A stretch of DNA of 64,000 nt. Origin: Dysgonomonas gadei ATCC BAA-286. Lineage in GTDB: Bacteria; Bacteroidota; Bacteroidia; Bacteroidales; Dysgonomonadaceae. Made by a program: the position numbers and the translations under genes. The notes under the pieces are model-generated. The model worked only from the letters and a program-made list of their open reading frames with translations. It searched no databases and was not told the origin of the DNA. Positions 35,127 to 43,884 of the stretch are shown in pieces (the stretch's first letter is position 1; the number at the start of each line of letters is the position of its first letter). The stretch lies in NCBI RefSeq assembly GCF_000213555.1, contig NZ_GL891980.1:310001-374000 (forward strand), given 5' to 3'.

Positions 35127-36050
35127 ATGGAGTTATTATACAAGGCACAGACGCGTTTCCTGTTTCATGCTCATATAAAAATTAAAATATCTGCTTTTTA
35201 TGAGGACGATATTTTCGATGAGTTGTATACTGTTTTGGAGGATATAGACAAGAAGTATAACTCCTATCAGCCGGATTCATATATTGACCGGATAAATAAA
35301 CACGCAGGACACTTTGTTGAGGTTGACGATGAAACGGTTAAGATATTAGGGCAGGTCATTAACTTTTGCGATTATTTCGATGGTACATACGATATTACTA
35401 TCATGCCGCTGCTTCGTCTATGGGGTTTCTACAAGGATAGACAACGAGGAATACCCTCTTCTGAGGAACTCATAGCGGCAAAGAAACTAATTGATTACCG
35501 CAGAATTGAAATAGAAGGAAACCGTGTCAGGATAGCAGAAGGTCAGGAGATTATCACAGGTTCGTTTATCAAGGCTTTTGCAGTTGACAAACTTGTGGAA
35601 AAGATGGCCAATATTGATATTACGGATGCTATTATCAATGCAGGAGGAAGTACTATACGGGCAATCAATAACGAATCGCATCCGGCTTGGCAGGTAATAG
35701 CAAGAAACCCTGATGATGAGCAACTGCTTTTTAACTTGGATATCAGTAACCAATGCTTCTCAACTTCATCCCAAGACAAGACTTTTGTGAATATAGAAGG
35801 GATAAAGTACGGACATATATTGAATCCTAAAACTGGATTTCCATCCACCACTAAACAAATTGGTATAATAAGCGATAGTTGCATGGTTGGAGACATACTC
35901 TCCACCGCATTGTTTAATGAAACGGCGGAAGGATTTCTGCAAAAAGCAGATATGCTGGCTCCCTATTTCACGTTTGAAGGCTTCATTATAGATGAGAATA
36001 ACAGGATGACCTGTACTAAAGGATTTGATGCTTTAGCTCATCATTTATAA
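35127..36050 (+). CDS. ApbE-like (FAD:protein FMN transferase family) protein without signal peptide
   Basis: A 307-residue member of the ApbE fold family, which normally attaches FMN covalently to Thr/Ser of Rnf, Nqr and FMN-binding proteins outside the inner membrane. Matches: NSYQPDSYIDRINKHAG (45-61), YDITIMPLLRLWGF (88-101), NAGG (171-174), STSS (212-215), HILNPKTG (230-237) and GDILSTA (255-261, metal-site Asp256). The usual DLGGIAKGYA motif reads TGSFIKAFA (144-152). The protein starts directly at the domain with no signal or lipobox. It precedes rnfC by 28 bases. It could be a cytoplasmic flavin transferase or a non-catalytic flavin binder. Confidence 0.85.
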   Translation: MELLYKAQTRFLFHAHIKIKISAFYEDDIFDELYTVLEDIDKKYNSYQPDSYIDRINKHAGHFVEVDDETVKILGQVINFCDYFDGTYDITIMPLLRLWGFYKDRQRGIPSSEELIAAKKLIDYRRIEIEGNRVRIAEGQEIITGSFIKAFAVDKLVEKMANIDITDAIINAGGSTIRAINNESHPAWQVIARNPDDEQLLFNLDISNQCFSTSSQDKTFVNIEGIKYGHILNPKTGFPSTTKQIGIISDSCMVGDILSTALFNETAEGFLQKADMLAPYFTFEGFIIDENNRMTCTKGFDALAHHL

Positions 36051-36078
36051 TTCATAACTTATAATCAATATTCTGCTT

Positions 36079-37365
36079 ATGATGCATATTTTTTCGATGA
36101 AGAGCAAGACTAAGAAGCTAAAGATTCAGCCTCTCGAAGATGCCACTGTTCTTTACATTCCTTTACTCAGATCCTATGGCAGTATGCCCGAACCGGTTGT
36201 GAATGTAGGCGACAAGGTAAAGAAATACCAATTGATAGCACGGAGTATAAACCATATGCCGGCTAATATGCATTCTCCCGTTTCGGGAATAGTGACCGAT
36301 ATAAGGGAAGCTTTGCAGGCTGACGGTTTTATGGCGACTACAATTGTGATAAGTAACGATTTTGAAGAGGCCGAGGTCGAACTGCCAAAAGATAACACTG
36401 ATCTATACACTTCCGGGCAATTGATAGAACTGATAGAAGCTGCCGGAATAGTCGGCGAAGGTGGAGCACAGTTTCCTGCCTCTCTGAAATATAAGCTTGA
36501 AGGGCACAAGATAAATACCTTTATCATAAATGGAACAGAATGTGAACCGTACCTGACGGCCGATTATGCTTTGATGGCAGAACGTACAGAAGAACTATTC
36601 AAAGGGATTGGCATAGCAAACAGAATACTTCAGGCAGATGATATTGTCATCACTATAGAAGAACAGAATAAGGAGCTTCAGAAGATATTCAGTCCATTTC
36701 TTCAAAAAGCCGGATATAAGAACTACCGTGTTGTAGTTCTCCCGAATGAATATCCTCAAGGTGGCGAACTCCAGCTTATCAGGTCGGTAACGGGAATTGA
36801 GCTGCCCCGCTCTCAACGTCCCCGTGATATAGGAGTTATTGTCAGTAATGTAGGAACTATTTGTGCCATGTATGACGCAGTGGTAAACCGCCATCCGGTA
36901 ATCAGCAGGACAATAACCATATCGGGAGAGGAATCACTCAACGAAGGTAATTTCGAGGTTAAGATCGGTACTCCTGTCGGTCATTTTATAAGCCTGTTTG
37001 GCTTGTCTGTTACAAATAAGACAGTTGTATTAGGAGGCCCTATGATGGGACGGGGTATTACAGATTGGAATGTACCTGTCTCGAAAGGCTCGTCCGGAGT
37101 ACTATTCTTCCGTAAAGAGAGAATTAAACGAAGCAATTGTATATCCTGCGGCTATTGTGTCGATGTATGTCCGATGCATTTGATGCCGATGAAGTTCGAA
37201 GAGAATTTCCGCAGGGGAAAATACTTCAATCTCGAGAAATATAGCATTAGCAGCTGTATAGAATGCGCTGCTTGCGAATATATCTGTCCGAGTAATGTGC
37301 CCCTGATCGAGAGTATAAAGGAGGGAAAAATCAAATTAAAACAACTGGCAGATGCAATACGATAA
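36079..37365 (+). CDS. rnfC: RnfC-like NADH-binding, iron-sulfur electron-transport subunit
   Basis: A 428-residue RnfC homologue, the peripheral subunit that in Rnf binds NADH/FMN and passes electrons through two [4Fe-4S] clusters. Seen: AGIVGEGGAQFPASLKYK and NGTECEPYLTADYALM (NADH/FMN domain shared with NuoF), then C-x2-C-x2-C-x3-C at 354-364 (CISCGYCVDVCP) and 393-403 (CIECAACEYICP). The N-terminal GGxHP-type opening of classical RnfC is missing and replaced by a short basic stretch. Its 3' end overlaps the rnfD start by 14 bases, showing translational coupling. RnfB, the usual ferredoxin-linked partner, is absent. Confidence 0.9.
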   Translation: MMHIFSMKSKTKKLKIQPLEDATVLYIPLLRSYGSMPEPVVNVGDKVKKYQLIARSINHMPANMHSPVSGIVTDIREALQADGFMATTIVISNDFEEAEVELPKDNTDLYTSGQLIELIEAAGIVGEGGAQFPASLKYKLEGHKINTFIINGTECEPYLTADYALMAERTEELFKGIGIANRILQADDIVITIEEQNKELQKIFSPFLQKAGYKNYRVVVLPNEYPQGGELQLIRSVTGIELPRSQRPRDIGVIVSNVGTICAMYDAVVNRHPVISRTITISGEESLNEGNFEVKIGTPVGHFISLFGLSVTNKTVVLGGPMMGRGITDWNVPVSKGSSGVLFFRKERIKRSNCISCGYCVDVCPMHLMPMKFEENFRRGKYFNLEKYSISSCIECAACEYICPSNVPLIESIKEGKIKLKQLADAIR

Positions 37366-38437
37366 AATGATATATGCTCCTTTTGTAAGGAAAGATGTGA
37401 GTACCAGCAAAATAATGACCGACGTCATTATCTCTTTACTACCCTGTATAGCCATATCATATCTGGCCTTCGGCTTTGTTCCATTGATGGTGATACTCGT
37501 AGCAGTGGGCAGTGCATTGGTTACCGAATTTATCTTTTCCTCTATTTTTTTCAAACAGACTGATTCTATTGCTGATGGTTCGGCCATTATAACGGGTATC
37601 CTGTTATCGTTTACCATTGCGCCTTTTACACCGCTGTATGTTGTTGCGTTCGGCGGCGCTATGGCTGTTCTCTTTGGAAAGTTGCTATGGGGCGGAGTCG
37701 GACGTAATATATTCAATCCGGCATTGGTGGGGCGCGAGTTTATGGCGATATTCTTTCCCGTGGTAATGACTTCCCGTAGCATATGGTATGATAAAACAGC
37801 CGTTAATATAGCCGAACTTAACCTTATCGGAGATAATTTTTTCGACCAGTTGATATATAAAGCATCGGGGGCAATAGGAGAATACTCTGCTTTACTGCTA
37901 GTCACAGGAGGGATATTTCTTCTGATACGTCGCCGGATTTCTTGGCATATACCTACTGCTTTACTAATCGCATTCACCGCTTTATTATTAATATTCTCTA
38001 CATATACTTCATATAGAATACAGTTTTCTCTTGGAGGCTTGTTATTGGGGGCTATCTTTATGGCTACCGATATGCCCTCCAGTGCCTCTACTAAATGTGG
38101 GAAACTCTATTATGGCGCAATGATAGGTATTGTGGCTATTATCTGCATTCTCAATGATGTGAAATACGAATATATGTCTTATTCGATTCTTCTGCTCAAT
38201 GCTTTTGTACATCCAGTCAACTGGGTATTCCGCCCAAAGGTATGGGGAGAGAAGCTGGATGTATATACACGTCTGTGGCAGGCATTATCCGTCACAGCTG
38301 CTATTCTGATCGCTACATTTGCTGTAATATACCTACATCACTTAGGAGCTATTATGTATCTGATATTTATCTTCATCCTGTATTGCGTGGTGAGATTCAT
38401 TGCTAAGGATATAAGGCGGGATACAGTTAATGATTAA
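37352..38437 (+). CDS. rnfD: RnfD/NqrB-like membrane subunit lacking the flavinylation motif
   Basis: A 361-residue polytopic RnfD homologue with about nine helices. Matches: APFVRKDVSTSKIMTDVIIS (9-28), GRNIFNPALVG (118-128), GEYSALLLVTGGIFLL (176-191), RRISWHIP, and LGGLLLGAIFMATDMPSSAS. In classical RnfD the segment between the GRNIFNPA helix and GExSA carries S/T-GAT, where ApbE attaches FMN. Here residues 139-175 contain no such motif. It is the last gene of the operon; no rnfG, rnfE or rnfA follows, and 166 non-coding bases lead to surE. Confidence 0.88.
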   Translation: MQYDKMIYAPFVRKDVSTSKIMTDVIISLLPCIAISYLAFGFVPLMVILVAVGSALVTEFIFSSIFFKQTDSIADGSAIITGILLSFTIAPFTPLYVVAFGGAMAVLFGKLLWGGVGRNIFNPALVGREFMAIFFPVVMTSRSIWYDKTAVNIAELNLIGDNFFDQLIYKASGAIGEYSALLLVTGGIFLLIRRRISWHIPTALLIAFTALLLIFSTYTSYRIQFSLGGLLLGAIFMATDMPSSASTKCGKLYYGAMIGIVAIICILNDVKYEYMSYSILLLNAFVHPVNWVFRPKVWGEKLDVYTRLWQALSVTAAILIATFAVIYLHHLGAIMYLIFIFILYCVVRFIAKDIRRDTVND

Positions 38438-38557
38438 CAGTCGCCATAGAACAAATAAGATCATGTATTATATACAAAATACTTAAAACATATATCATTA
38501 ATCAGAGCAGAGATCACACAGAGCATATGTACAACAAAAGATTTAAAAATATTGACG

Positions 38558-38565
38558 TATCTTTG
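38558..38565 (+). promoter_or_regulatory. Candidate -7 promoter element of surE-lpxB
   Basis: TATCTTTG fits TAnnTTTG, 39 bases before the surE start. Confidence 0.45.
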
Positions 38566-38603
38566 TTTCTTAACAAAACAATGATAAATATAAATTCAAA
38601 ATA

Positions 38604-39377
38604 ATGGTGAATAAGAAGCCTCTGATACTGATAACAAATGATGACGGATATCAGGCAAAAGGCATAAATGAATTGATAGAAAGCGTAAAAGGATTAGGTG
38701 AAATAATAGTGGTGGCTCCGGACGGCCCCCGTTCGGGAATGTCGAGCGCAATAACTTCGTTACAACCATTGCGGGCGCATTTAATTAAAGACGAAGCAGA
38801 CCTGAAAATATACAGTTGTACCGGAACTCCGGTCGATTGTGTAAAATTGGGTATAACCGAACTCACCGAACGCCAACCCGACATTGTACTTTCTGGAATC
38901 AATCATGGCTCGAATGCAGCTGTTGCCGTACTATACTCAGGAACAATGGGGGCTGCAATGGAAGGTGCTGTATTTAAAATACCATCTGTCGGTTTTTCGC
39001 TTTTGGACCATGATCATCATGCGGATTTCTCTGCCTGTCATAAGTATACACGCATGCTTACATCTCAGGTACTAAAGGACGGATTACCGACGGGAACATG
39101 TCTTAACGTAAACATACCGAAAGGACATGATATAAAAGGGCTAAAAATATGCCGTCAGACATCAGGGAAATGGACGAATGAATTTGTTCTATCGAAGGAT
39201 GGCGCCAACAAACAGATATATTGGCTCGCCGGGGAATTTACCAATGATGAGCCACACGATGAAAATACTGATGAATGGGCGCTATCTCACAATTATGTTG
39301 CGGTTGTTCCCGTAAAAGTGGATATGACGAATCATGATTACCTGGAACCGATAAGGGCTTGGGAGAATTTAATTTAG
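38604..39377 (+). CDS. surE: 5'/3'-nucleotidase SurE
   Basis: A 257-residue SurE-family phosphatase that removes phosphate from nucleoside monophosphates and short polyphosphate. The metal-binding start ILITNDDGYQAKGI is complete, and VVAPDGPRSGMSSAIT, SGINHGSNAA and YSGTMGAAMEG follow. It is followed by lpxB after 90 bases of repeat-type DNA, the usual pairing in Bacteroidetes. Confidence 0.95.
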   Translation: MVNKKPLILITNDDGYQAKGINELIESVKGLGEIIVVAPDGPRSGMSSAITSLQPLRAHLIKDEADLKIYSCTGTPVDCVKLGITELTERQPDIVLSGINHGSNAAVAVLYSGTMGAAMEGAVFKIPSVGFSLLDHDHHADFSACHKYTRMLTSQVLKDGLPTGTCLNVNIPKGHDIKGLKICRQTSGKWTNEFVLSKDGANKQIYWLAGEFTNDEPHDENTDEWALSHNYVAVVPVKVDMTNHDYLEPIRAWENLI

Positions 39378-39467
39378 TTATAAATTATAAGTTATGGGTT
39401 ATGAGTTGCTGTCATTCATACCATGCATGACTGCTAACTGTTGACTGCTGACTGTTAACTGATATTT
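39378..39467. repeat. Dispersed short-repeat tract between surE and lpxB
   Basis: A TTATAAATTATAAGTTATGG segment is followed by iterated GACTGCTAACTGTTGACTG words up to the lpxB start. Same families as in the nuo operon gaps. Confidence 0.6.
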
Positions 39468-40610
39468 ATGAAATATTTTCTTGTAGCGGGAGAAGCCTCC
39501 GGCGACCTGCACGGGTCGAATCTGATGGCGGCATTAAAAGAGCAGGATGCAAATGCAGAGTTCTGTTTTCTGGGCGGTGACCTCATGCAGGCACAGGGAG
39601 GCAGACTGGTAAAGCATTACAGAGAAATGGCCTTTATGGGCTTTATACCTGTATTGCTTAACCTCAGGACTATTCTGCGCAACATGAAAATGTGCAATGA
39701 GGAAATTATCAGGTTTCAGCCTGATGTACTTATACTTATAGATTATCCGGGCTTTAACCTTAAAGTGGCCAAATATATAAAGACACATACACAGATACCT
39801 GTCTATTATTACATCTCGCCGAAAGTATGGGCATGGAAAGAATACAGGGTCAAATCATTCAAAAAGTATGTGGATGAAATGTTGTCTATCCTTCCGTTCG
39901 AAGTAGACTTCTATAAAAAGCATAACTACCGGATCGACTATGTAGGTAACCCTGTAGTGGACGCAGTGGCAAATTTCAGAGAAGAGAACAAAGACGACAC
40001 ACGGGATAAATTCATCTCAGAAAACAAGCTGGATAATAAACCTATTATTGCGCTGTTAGCAGGAAGTCGGCAACAGGAGATAAAAGACAACCTGCCGGCA
40101 ATGCTCGAATCGATAGAAAAATTTACCGATTACCAGCCTGTCATAGCCGGAGCACCTGCAATAGAAGCAGATTACTATAAGAAATACATTGGAGATAAGC
40201 CTTGTAAGATAATTTTCGGACAAACATACCGTTTACTTGAATATTCAGAAGCAGCTTTGGTTACCTCAGGTACGGCAACACTGGAGACGGCCCTGTTCCG
40301 TGTTCCACAGGTTGTATGCTACGAAACCCCGATACCTCATGTCGTATATTGGGTATTTAAGAACGTACTTCACACAAAATATATTTCGCTGGTGAATCTG
40401 ATTTCCGATAAAACAGTGGTACAGGAATTGTTCGCCAAATTCTTTTCTGTCGAAGCTATAAGAAATGAAACTGACAGGCTATTGAATGACATTCCTTATC
40501 GTAACAGGATGTTATCGGAATATGATGAAATAATAAACATACTGGGTAAGCCGGGCGCATCCGGACATGCAGCAAAGATTATTATAGATAAATTGAAAAA
40601 GAGGAAATAG
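39468..40610 (+). CDS. lpxB: Lipid-A-disaccharide synthase
   Basis: A 380-residue GT19 glycosyltransferase joining UDP-diacylglucosamine and lipid X to make the lipid A disaccharide. Seen: the N-terminal LVAGEASGDLHGSNLM, LIDYPGFNL, YYISPKVWAWKE, LLAGSRQQEI, and the C-terminal donor-site GTATLETAL. Family length is normal. Shares the surE transcript. Confidence 0.96.
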   Translation: MKYFLVAGEASGDLHGSNLMAALKEQDANAEFCFLGGDLMQAQGGRLVKHYREMAFMGFIPVLLNLRTILRNMKMCNEEIIRFQPDVLILIDYPGFNLKVAKYIKTHTQIPVYYYISPKVWAWKEYRVKSFKKYVDEMLSILPFEVDFYKKHNYRIDYVGNPVVDAVANFREENKDDTRDKFISENKLDNKPIIALLAGSRQQEIKDNLPAMLESIEKFTDYQPVIAGAPAIEADYYKKYIGDKPCKIIFGQTYRLLEYSEAALVTSGTATLETALFRVPQVVCYETPIPHVVYWVFKNVLHTKYISLVNLISDKTVVQELFAKFFSVEAIRNETDRLLNDIPYRNRMLSEYDEIINILGKPGASGHAAKIIIDKLKKRK

Positions 40611-40644
40611 ATTCCCCTTTTTTCTACTCTCTATCTATTTATAT

Positions 40645-41295
40645 TTAAGGCAATGGCGTTAATGTCACGTTCCTGAACTCAACATCTTTACCTTCGCTCT
40701 GTAAACCAATGTAACCTTCCTTGATTTTATTTGTACCCTTATTCTGGAAGGCTCCGTTGATATATACCGTGATCACTCCGTTACGGCAGTATACATCAGC
40801 GCAATTCCATTCTCCGGGAACTTTTTCCGTCGAAGCCTTATCCTTCGCTATCACCGGAAATTTAGGACGTCCGCTTTCAGGATTCTTGTATTCAGCCAGA
40901 TCGGAACCGTTGAGTAATACAAAATCACCTGCGCTTCCAGCTTTTAGCTGACATTCTATACCGTTTGGAAAAGGATTCTCCGGTTTTTCTATCAATAAGA
41001 AAATACCGCTATTCGATGCTACACCCTCAGGCCAACGCCATTCTGCATGTAAATGATATTCACCGTATTTCTGCTTAGTATACATATATCCAAGTGGCTC
41101 ACCCGTAATGTGAATCAACCCATCTTTTATATAGAACACCTTTTCGGCAGACACACTGTTATTCTCCAGCACAAAATTCCAGTTAGATAAATCTATTCCA
41201 TTAAACAACTTTTGCACCTCCTGAGCTTTCGCCTGCCCAGAGAACAATGCCACAGACAAAAGGGCTGATACGACCACACTAAAAATCTTATTCAT
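40645..41295 (-). CDS. DUF1080 (3-keto-disaccharide hydrolase-like) exported protein
   Basis: A 216-residue exported beta-sandwich protein. A signal peptide (hydrophobic VVVSALLSVALFSGQAKAQ) precedes the DUF1080 domain, recognised by KLFNGIDLSNW at its start, HAEWRWPEGVASNSGIFLL, GIECQLKAGSAGDF, and the end GYIGLQSEGKDVEFRNV. Family members bind or cleave modified sugars and are often surface-linked. It is followed upstream (minus strand) by the DUF6051-like gene 6 bases away, so the two probably share a transcript. Confidence 0.9.
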   Translation of the reverse strand: MNKIFSVVVSALLSVALFSGQAKAQEVQKLFNGIDLSNWNFVLENNSVSAEKVFYIKDGLIHITGEPLGYMYTKQKYGEYHLHAEWRWPEGVASNSGIFLLIEKPENPFPNGIECQLKAGSAGDFVLLNGSDLAEYKNPESGRPKFPVIAKDKASTEKVPGEWNCADVYCRNGVITVYINGAFQNKGTNKIKEGYIGLQSEGKDVEFRNVTLTPLP

Positions 41296-41301
41296 TGGTT
41301 T

Positions 41302-42522
41302 TTATTTTAAGAAATCACTTATTTTATCGAAAGTTAAACGGAACTGCTTATCCACCTCATCGGCAATCTTCGGAAGTGCCGGGAACGGGTCTTCATGGAT
41401 ATATTTATACGGATAATCCAGCGTCTCTATCCTGATAGGAATATCCCTGTCCGAACCCTGTAATGTATTAATAACCTCATATGCAGGCACAACTTCATCT
41501 TTAGCTAATGTAATAGCGTAGAATTGATGGCTCATTTCCCTGAAGCGGTTTTCTCTGGCTATCGTTTGTGACCGGTAGTTGAGCATACTTCTGAAATTAT
41601 TTCCCTCGGGATGGGTATGCATATAATGGCGAAGTACTTCGTCGCGTTTCATATGACTTTCAAGATGCTCCACCACATAAGAATACAAACTTACATTGGC
41701 TTCACTGTCCAGAATGAACTTCGATACGGGTGATAAACGATTAAATACCGCTCCCCCGCAGAAAGTCGCGTATTTTGAGTTCGTAAAATGCCCGTCCTTA
41801 TTACTCATCATAAGTATCTCCCCAAGGAATGTACCAATGGAGTAAGAAAAGAAATCTATTGAAGCATCTTTTTCTATTGCCGGGTGTAAGCCGTCTTTAA
41901 AGGCTTCGACAAAATCAATTACATCATAATAAGTCTGTAGGCCCGACCAGAGAAACCGTTGCGGCTTGTTATGAAGCCGGGTACTGATAGCAACATTAGA
42001 CAGGCTGGAACAGATAACATCGGGATGGCGTTGCTTACGCTGTTCGCTCACATGATACATTTCCCTTGAATTGCTCCATGTGGCAGGCGCACGGTTCATA
42101 TGGAAAGCTATAGGAAACATCACGATGGATTTACCTGTTTTCTCAGCTATATGTTTTGCCCAAGGCAGGTATTTACTCCAATATTTTTCATTAAAGCCAT
42201 GAAATATAAATATAATACCTTTAGCCTTCAGCTCCTTCTTTGGCATTATCATATGATAGCGGAACTTTATATTTTCCATAATCTCCGCATCCTTCTTATT
42301 CAGCATTTGCTGAATGACATCCGGTTCATAATCTTCAGGTATACTTGGAATATACTCATAGTCGTCATTATTACCTAATCCGCCCGGAAGAATAAAGCGG
42401 TAATTCGACTCGAAAGTAAAATTACGCATAACCAGATTGTCATCAATTTCAATCTCGCTATCTGTATAATTCTCTATTTTTTTAAGATGGTTAAAAAGGT
42501 CTATATATTTCATTTCAGTCAT
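41302..42522 (-). CDS. Alpha/beta-hydrolase-like protein (DUF6051-like)
   Basis: A 406-residue cytoplasmic protein with an alpha/beta-hydrolase core. The oxyanion-side motif GIIFIFHGFNEKYW is followed by a nucleophile elbow DFFSYSIGTFLGE (Ser within SYSIG). A later DEV (AKDEVVPAYEV) could supply the acid. It resembles a Bacteroidetes-restricted family I associate with DUF6051; the substrate is unknown. No signal peptide. It sits between DUF2851 and DUF1080 genes on the same strand. Confidence 0.75.
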   Translation of the reverse strand: MTEMKYIDLFNHLKKIENYTDSEIEIDDNLVMRNFTFESNYRFILPGGLGNNDDYEYIPSIPEDYEPDVIQQMLNKKDAEIMENIKFRYHMIMPKKELKAKGIIFIFHGFNEKYWSKYLPWAKHIAEKTGKSIVMFPIAFHMNRAPATWSNSREMYHVSEQRKQRHPDVICSSLSNVAISTRLHNKPQRFLWSGLQTYYDVIDFVEAFKDGLHPAIEKDASIDFFSYSIGTFLGEILMMSNKDGHFTNSKYATFCGGAVFNRLSPVSKFILDSEANVSLYSYVVEHLESHMKRDEVLRHYMHTHPEGNNFRSMLNYRSQTIARENRFREMSHQFYAITLAKDEVVPAYEVINTLQGSDRDIPIRIETLDYPYKYIHEDPFPALPKIADEVDKQFRLTFDKISDFLK

Positions 42523-42544
42523 AGGTTAATTGATTTTCTAACTG

Positions 42545-43807
42545 TTAACTGGTTAATAGTTGATGTCCTACTCTACAAAATAAACATTTCCTGGGCTCAC
42601 AATACTCACGCTTCAGTTGAATCATTGCCTGCGAATCGGCTGCATTATTTAATGGCATTTTGAGTTTTTCGAAACGTTTCGTTATTGAATTTCTCTCCGG
42701 CTTCAGTATCTCGAGAAAACGAAGTGCCCGTTCGCAGTGTATTTCACTATCGATAGTCCTCCCATAAATAAACAGAATCGGAGCTACCGTGTTTATAAGT
42801 ATAATGTCGAGAGAGGCATCTCCAAGGTATTTTACCTTTCGTTCGGATGAAACTCCGAATGCATAATGCGTCTGCCAATATTCAGAAGCGTTTACATGAA
42901 ACATCAACCTGATGCGCCCCACATCATCGCAAGCCGTAATTTTAGAAAATAATCCATGTGAACTGTGTAATAAAGCTGCTAACTGGGCTATCCGAATCTG
43001 AGGAAAAGCAGTTGGCCGCGTTCTTAAACTTTTGAATACATAAGATTCTAACGGGGCCAGTTCATATTTATTTTTCAGGAAAGCATATTCTTTTTGTAGT
43101 AATGAATAATAATCATCATTTACTTTAAGATTGTCCAGCATGCCTGACTGCCCAAACAACAAGGCTTCTATCTGAATAAGGTTATCTCCCTGCTTCCGGA
43201 TATATTTCAATGGCAGACTCAATGCTAATCTCTCGAAAGAATCGGAATTTAACCCAAACCCGAAATTACGCGAAAGAATTACATAAAATACATCCTCCCA
43301 CGAGTTATTATACCGCTCGAGTAATTCCTGTATATGTTTTGATTTTCGTTCCAAACGTTCTATCAACAACGTATTCATCCACGAATTAATATGAAAAGAA
43401 GGCATAGAGCCGATATAATTGCAACAAGGAATATCTGTATTGGAATGAATGAGGAAATCATAATTCTCCAATATATGTTCCGGATAAGTTATTTCGCATT
43501 GCATAACCGGTTGCCCCGATTCGTTATACACCTCACAATTGGCTTTTTCCACAATATGGAGTATAACAGAGTTGTAATTCTTGTTTACATCATGCTTATG
43601 CTTCACCCACTGATCCGACGATTTATGGACTTCTACATTACCAGCCCAAATCTTATCTCCTATCTTAATCTTAGCATTAAAGAAATCAGGGCCTTCATTT
43701 GTGTTAGGCAAACCAACATCAATCACTTCTACTGGCTGACCTGTAGTCGTTTTCAGTCCTTTCTGGAAAAGCCTGAATTTCCATATGTAATGTAGTATAT
43801 CTTCCAT
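42545..43807 (-). CDS. DUF2851 family protein
   Basis: A 420-residue protein of the Bacteroidetes/Chlorobi-type DUF2851 family, function unknown. Characteristic are the N-terminal LHYIWKFRLF, VIDVGLPNTNEGPDFFNAKI, WAGNVEVHKSSDQWVKHKH (a nuclease-like His/Glu-rich core) and a C-terminal EPRKCLFCRVG with a Cys pair. No signal or membrane segment. It precedes the DUF6051-like gene by 22 bases. Confidence 0.85.
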   Translation of the reverse strand: MEDILHYIWKFRLFQKGLKTTTGQPVEVIDVGLPNTNEGPDFFNAKIKIGDKIWAGNVEVHKSSDQWVKHKHDVNKNYNSVILHIVEKANCEVYNESGQPVMQCEITYPEHILENYDFLIHSNTDIPCCNYIGSMPSFHINSWMNTLLIERLERKSKHIQELLERYNNSWEDVFYVILSRNFGFGLNSDSFERLALSLPLKYIRKQGDNLIQIEALLFGQSGMLDNLKVNDDYYSLLQKEYAFLKNKYELAPLESYVFKSLRTRPTAFPQIRIAQLAALLHSSHGLFSKITACDDVGRIRLMFHVNASEYWQTHYAFGVSSERKVKYLGDASLDIILINTVAPILFIYGRTIDSEIHCERALRFLEILKPERNSITKRFEKLKMPLNNAADSQAMIQLKREYCEPRKCLFCRVGHQLLTS

Positions 43808-43884
43808 AATGTATTAGCTGATAACTATTGGCTTTTAGCCTTTAGCGCATTGTTATTTCATTGGCACATTTTCTCATTAGTCCA
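43808..43884. repeat. Dispersed short-repeat tract (TTAGC / TTGGCACAT words)
   Basis: Contains GGCTTTTAGCCTTTAGC and TTGGCACATTTTC, reverse complements of the AGCTAA and GTGCCAAT words near 20.5 kb. Confidence 0.5.
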
